NCBI GenBank assembly: GCA_019419895.1
Contig: JAHZIE010000028.1
Location: forward strand, 16,877-35,768
Direction: 5' to 3'
Source: Clostridiales bacterium
Lineage (GTDB): Bacteria > Bacillota > Clostridia > Oscillospirales > Acutalibacteraceae
DNA: 18,892 bases
Below, piece by piece: positions 16,304-18,892 of the stretch. Every line of letters begins with the position of its first letter. Within the stretch, counting starts at the first letter, position 1. A program made the position numbers and the translations under genes. The notes beneath the pieces were generated by a model. The model had not been told where the DNA came from and did no database searches. It worked only from the letters and a program-made list of their open reading frames with translations.

Positions 16304-16381
16304 GAGAAAAGGAGAAACAATTCTTATTTTGCGGAAACAATTTGGAAGGAGCTTGAAAGCAAATAAAAAAAACCGCTTCTT

Positions 16382-16415
16382 TTGACATAAACAGCCCCTG
16401 TCCCCCGCATATAAT
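16382..16415 (+). promoter_or_regulatory. Spo0A-dependent spoIIG-type promoter with 22-bp spacer
   Basis: A perfect TTGACA (16382-16387) and a perfect TATAAT (16410-16415) are separated by 22 bp, not 17. That over-long spacing is the known hallmark of the Bacillus subtilis spoIIG promoter, where Spo0A~P lets sigma-A polymerase use it. The complement across the -35 reads TGTCAAA, one base from the 0A box TGTCGAA. A second 0A-like sequence (TTTGTCCAAA on the minus strand) lies at 16431-16440. Confidence 0.82.
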
Positions 16416-16467
16416 GGAGCATAGGAAAGTTTTGGACAAAGAATAAATAAGGAAGGCGGAGAAAAGC

Positions 16468-17376
16468 ATGGTGATTTATTTTGATATTCTTCTGGCTGTC
16501 AACTGGCTGGTGGATTATTTTCTTCTGCTCTTATCCGCTCATTTTCTCCATCTTCCAGTCAAAAGGTTCCGATTTTTGTTGGGCGGTTTTGCGGGGGCGG
16601 CTGCTTCCCTTACGATTTTTCTGCCGGAGAGCCTCTCTGTTCTGGCGGCGGTTTTAAATTTTGTTTCCTCCGTACTGATTGTCTGGATCGCTTACGGCTG
16701 CAAAAACTGGAGGCTGCTTCTGCGCGGCCTGCTTGGATTCTATGGGATGAGCCTTATCTTTGCGGGCGCGATGACGGCACTTTGGTATTTTGCGGCGCCC
16801 AAGGGACTTTTGGTGAAGAATGGAGTTGTGTACTACAATATTTCCCCGATCACCTTTATTTTATTTACTCTGGTGATTTATGCCCTTCTTCAGATTGGCC
16901 AAAGGCTGACGGCCAGACGGGGGGAAAACGCGAAAAACGCGGATCTATTAATAGAAGCAGAAGGAAGAAAAATTATTCTGAAGGGGATAGTAGATACAGG
17001 AAACAGCCTGATTGATCAGATGTCGGGAAAACCAGTGGTAGTAGCGGAGTACAGGGCGGTGGAAGCGCTATTGCCAGAAAAAATCAGGCCGGTATTTGAC
17101 GGCAGCGGAAAAGCGGTGCCTGAGGACTGTGAGGATTGGAAACGGCGTTTCCGGTTGATTCCTTTTTCAGCTGTAGCGGTTCAGGGGCTTCTGCCGGCCT
17201 TTCGAACGGATATGACCGTCACTGTGGCAGGCGTTTCGGAAAAGAAGAAAGATATCTATTTAGCGGTATGCAATCAGAAGCTGTCAGAAGGGGAATTTCA
17301 GGCGCTGGTGCCTCCTGAGGTTGCTGGGGAGGTTTTTCCAGTGAGGAAAAGAGAACTGGAAATATCTCGAAAATAA
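16468..17376 (+). CDS. spoIIGA: Sporulation sigma-E factor-processing peptidase SpoIIGA
   Basis: A 302-residue membrane-embedded aspartic protease that cleaves the pro-sequence from pro-SigE in the mother cell after the SpoIIR signal from the forespore. The N-terminal half is five hydrophobic segments up to about residue 144 (starting FDILLAVNWLVDYFLLLLSA). The cytoplasmic half contains the catalytic DTGNSL motif (176-181) within IILKGIVDTGN, followed by QMSGKPVVV, the SpoIIGA signature region. Length is close to the roughly 300 residues normal for the family. ATG 16468 has GGAG six bases upstream. It is followed 80 bp later by sigE, its substrate, and preceded by a 22-bp-spaced promoter, so timing is probably set by Spo0A. 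Identity is very secure. Confidence 0.96.
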   Translation: MVIYFDILLAVNWLVDYFLLLLSAHFLHLPVKRFRFLLGGFAGAAASLTIFLPESLSVLAAVLNFVSSVLIVWIAYGCKNWRLLLRGLLGFYGMSLIFAGAMTALWYFAAPKGLLVKNGVVYYNISPITFILFTLVIYALLQIGQRLTARRGENAKNADLLIEAEGRKIILKGIVDTGNSLIDQMSGKPVVVAEYRAVEALLPEKIRPVFDGSGKAVPEDCEDWKRRFRLIPFSAVAVQGLLPAFRTDMTVTVAGVSEKKKDIYLAVCNQKLSEGEFQALVPPEVAGEVFPVRKRELEISRK

Positions 17377-17456
17377 ACGGAAAAGGTTCTTGTTTATGAT
17401 GTAATATTGTTCTGCGTATTATCACATACATACGAAAAAACCGGAGGTAGATGGAA

Positions 17457-18185
17457 ATGTGGGAACAAAAAATCTGGAAATGGATGAACAGGTGCAGACA
17501 AAAGCTTGAGCAGCTTATGGGATGGCTTGTTCCATCCCAGGTTCATTATATTAATGGTCCAGATACTCTTCCGGCTCCTTTGAGCCAGGAGGAGGAAGCT
17601 GAAATTATGGAACGCATCGAGCGGGGAGACGCCGCCGCCAGGGAGCCTCTTATTACCCATAATTTGAGGCTGGTGGTCTATATTGCCCGGAAGTTTGAAA
17701 CAAACGGTTCCAATGTGGAGGATTTGATCTCCATCGGTACCATCGGTTTGATCAAAGCGGTTAATACCTTCTGCCCGTCCCGTAATATTAAGCTGGCCAC
17801 CTATGCTTCCAGATGTATTGAAAATGAAATTCTGATGTTTTTGAGGAAAAGTTCTCAATATAAAAACGATCTCTCTATTGATGAACCTCTCAATGTAGAC
17901 TGGGACGGGAACGAGCTTCTTCTTTCAGATGTTTTGGGAAGTGAGCCGGATATTGTTGGCAGGGGAGTGGAAAATGAAGTAGAGCGGGATTTGTTGTTGG
18001 AAGCGGTTCAGCGGCTTTCCCCTAGGGAGAGAAAAATTATGGAGCTCCGTTTTGGCTTGGGAGGAACCAAGGAACACACACAGAAGGAGGTGGCGGAGCG
18101 CTTGGGAATTTCCCAATCCTATATTTCACGCCTGGAAAAACGGATTATCAACCGGCTGAAAAAAGATTTGGAAAGGGTAGGATGA
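17457..18185 (+). CDS. sigE: RNA polymerase sporulation sigma factor SigE (pro-form)
   Basis: A 242-residue sigma-70 family factor for early mother-cell transcription. The amphipathic pro-sequence (about the first 25-30 residues, from MWEQKIWKWMNRCRQKLEQL) precedes YINGPDTLPAPLSQEEE, equivalent to the segment after the Bacillus cleavage site. Region 2 is nearly canonical (NLRLVVYIARKFE, EDLISIGTIGLIKAVNTF, KLATYASRCIENEILMFLR). The NVDWDGNELLLSDVLG block specific to SigE follows, and region 4 has the helix-turn-helix KEVAERLGISQSYISRLEKR. ATG 17457 is preferred because GGAGG (17443-17447) is nine bases upstream; the in-frame ATG at 17451 would be only three bases away. It is presumably transcribed with spoIIGA. 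Unlike many Firmicutes, sigG does not follow within this window. Confidence 0.97.
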   Translation: MWEQKIWKWMNRCRQKLEQLMGWLVPSQVHYINGPDTLPAPLSQEEEAEIMERIERGDAAAREPLITHNLRLVVYIARKFETNGSNVEDLISIGTIGLIKAVNTFCPSRNIKLATYASRCIENEILMFLRKSSQYKNDLSIDEPLNVDWDGNELLLSDVLGSEPDIVGRGVENEVERDLLLEAVQRLSPRERKIMELRFGLGGTKEHTQKEVAERLGISQSYISRLEKRIINRLKKDLERVG

Positions 18186-18295
18186 AGGGTATCCGGCAAC
18201 GGTATTCCATAATTCAGGAAAACAGAGCTTATGGCGAGGACTATTGGCGTATGGCGCTTGAAAGGGGGACAGTTAAAATGTCATTCAAACTGTAA
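18182..18295 (+). CDS. Possible 37-residue small protein overlapping the sigE stop
   Basis: An ATG overlaps the sigE stop as ATGA, and AAGGG lies shortly upstream, so re-initiation after sigE translation is possible. The 37 codons end at TAA 18293-18295 and encode a basic, soluble peptide including RQRYSIIQENRAYGEDYWRM. No family is recognised and no membrane or metal motif is visible. It lies before the operon terminator, so it would be on the sigE mRNA. It could equally be chance; length and lack of known homologue keep confidence low. Confidence 0.3.
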   Translation: MKGIRQRYSIIQENRAYGEDYWRMALERGTVKMSFKL

Positions 18296-18344
18296 ATTGG
18301 GTGTTATGAATGCTCTGTTCGAAAGCTTTCCTCTCAATCCCCAA

Positions 18345-18369
18345 TTGAAGCGGAGGAATTCCGCTTCAA
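18345..18369 (+). repeat. Hairpin downstream of sigE without U-tract
   Basis: TTGAAGCGGA and TCCGCTTCAA form a perfect 10-bp stem with a 5-nt loop. No T-run follows, so it is probably a 3'-end stabilising hairpin next to the terminator immediately downstream. Confidence 0.55.
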
Positions 18370-18384
18370 GATATATAAAGTGAA

Positions 18385-18410
18385 GCCGCATCAATTTGCG
18401 GCCTTTATTT
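18385..18410 (+). terminator. Probable terminator of the spoIIGA-sigE operon
   Basis: GCCGCA pairs with TGCGGC around a TCAATT loop and is followed by CTTTATTT. It is the second of two hairpins in tandem after sigE. Confidence 0.6.
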
Positions 18411-18549
18411 GCAGAAATTGCTTTAATGGCACCAAAATGGTATGGATAACTGACAAAAAAGAAGGAAGAAGACGGAGAGACGTAATTCCTTTTTGCCATA
18501 TTTTTATTTATTTGTTCTTAAATACCTCTGTTTATTTTCTTTAATTCTA

Positions 18550-18578
18550 TTGACTTTGGAGGTTGGGGGGGATATTAT
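18550..18578 (+). promoter_or_regulatory. Sigma-A promoter of the last gene, with a G7 run in the spacer
   Basis: TTGACT (18550-18555) and TATTAT (18573-18578) are 17 bp apart. The spacer includes seven consecutive G (18565-18571). Confidence 0.75.
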
Positions 18579-18610
18579 GATGAAAAATAGAATTTTTGGA
18601 GGCAGTCTGT

Positions 18611-18892
18611 ATGGGAAAACATCCGGTACAACCTTGGACACCTTTATCCTATGAGGTTTCGGGGAAAAAGATATCCATTCATGTTTGGGGCAGAACTTAT
18701 GTTTTTGATGAATCCATCTTTCCCACCTCAGTCACCACTGCGGGCCGTGAAATTTTGTCCGGCCCAATTCAGTTGCATACCTTCTTTCACGGCAAAGAGG
18801 ACAACTTGAGGGAAAGCAGCGTCATTTTTGGGGAGCATGACGAGGAACATTTTGTTTTTACCGTCAGTCAAACGGCGGGAAATATTATTATC
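18611..18892 (+). CDS. Unidentified protein, N-terminal 94 residues (3' end outside window)
   Basis: An open frame from ATG 18611 to the window edge, with GGAGG (18598-18602) eight bases upstream and a good promoter before it. The start MGKHPVQPWTPLSYEVSG has no signal peptide. What follows is beta-strand-like with alternating hydrophobic and polar residues (KISIHVWGRTYVFDESIFPT, TTAGREILSGPIQLH, EEHFVFTVSQTAGNIII). The TAGREILSGPIQL pattern loosely resembles N-terminal beta-sandwich domains of cytoplasmic glycoside hydrolases, but this is only an impression and no family is assigned. It appears to be an independent transcription unit, unrelated to the sporulation operon. Confidence 0.75.
   Translation, partial: MGKHPVQPWTPLSYEVSGKKISIHVWGRTYVFDESIFPTSVTTAGREILSGPIQLHTFFHGKEDNLRESSVIFGEHDEEHFVFTVSQTAGNIII

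Noticed and set aside
18281..18499. 72-codon minus-strand open frame downstream of sigE
   Set aside because: It spans both sigE 3' hairpins antisense and has no recognisable domain.
1..18892. Mobile elements, CRISPR arrays, riboswitches
   Set aside because: No transposase or integrase reading frames, no regularly spaced repeats and no recognisable riboswitch core were seen by eye.

Overview
The window reads as chromosome of an endospore-forming member of the Clostridia (Bacillota), probably a gut Lachnospiraceae or Oscillospiraceae relative. It carries spoIIGA and sigE, strong AGGAGG-type ribosome binding sites, consensus sigma-A promoters, U-tract terminators, and families common in Clostridia (DUF5685, DUF4180, a fused endonuclease Q/UvrD helicase). 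The genus cannot be fixed from the sequence alone.

Layout. (1) 1-2050: the 3' end of one MATE exporter (+) converges on a complete second MATE exporter (-) across a shared terminator. (2) 2050-3530: gene-poor DNA with a DUF4180 pseudogene and a tRNA-Ser(GGA) that has its own consensus promoter and terminator. (3) 3531-6752: a 1073-residue protein fusing a PHP-type endonuclease Q to a complete UvrD/PcrA-like helicase, with its own promoter and a 20-bp terminator stem. This is the most interesting gene here. (4) 9818-7114 (-): an apparent operon of DUF5685 protein, J-domain/TPR protein with a cysteine-rich tail, and a small membrane protein, then after a hairpin a GNAT acetyltransferase. (5) 10590-10080 (-): a deletion scar joining the start of a MerR regulator to an N-terminally truncated GNAT. 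(6) 16177-11141 (-): uvrB then uvrA, with an extended -10 promoter, a possible LexA operator and a distant terminator. (7) 16468-18185 (+): spoIIGA-sigE behind a promoter with the 22-bp -35/-10 spacing typical of Spo0A-activated spoIIG promoters. (8) 18550-end: a strong promoter and the first 94 codons of an unidentified protein.

How the genes fit together. Two DNA-repair modules lie close together: the EndoQ-helicase fusion (expected to act on deaminated bases) and UvrA/UvrB (bulky lesions). SpoIIGA is the membrane protease that activates pro-SigE, so region 7 is a self-contained mother-cell activation unit. Several intergenic stretches hold gene remnants, which suggests ongoing loss of accessory genes around a stable repair and sporulation core.
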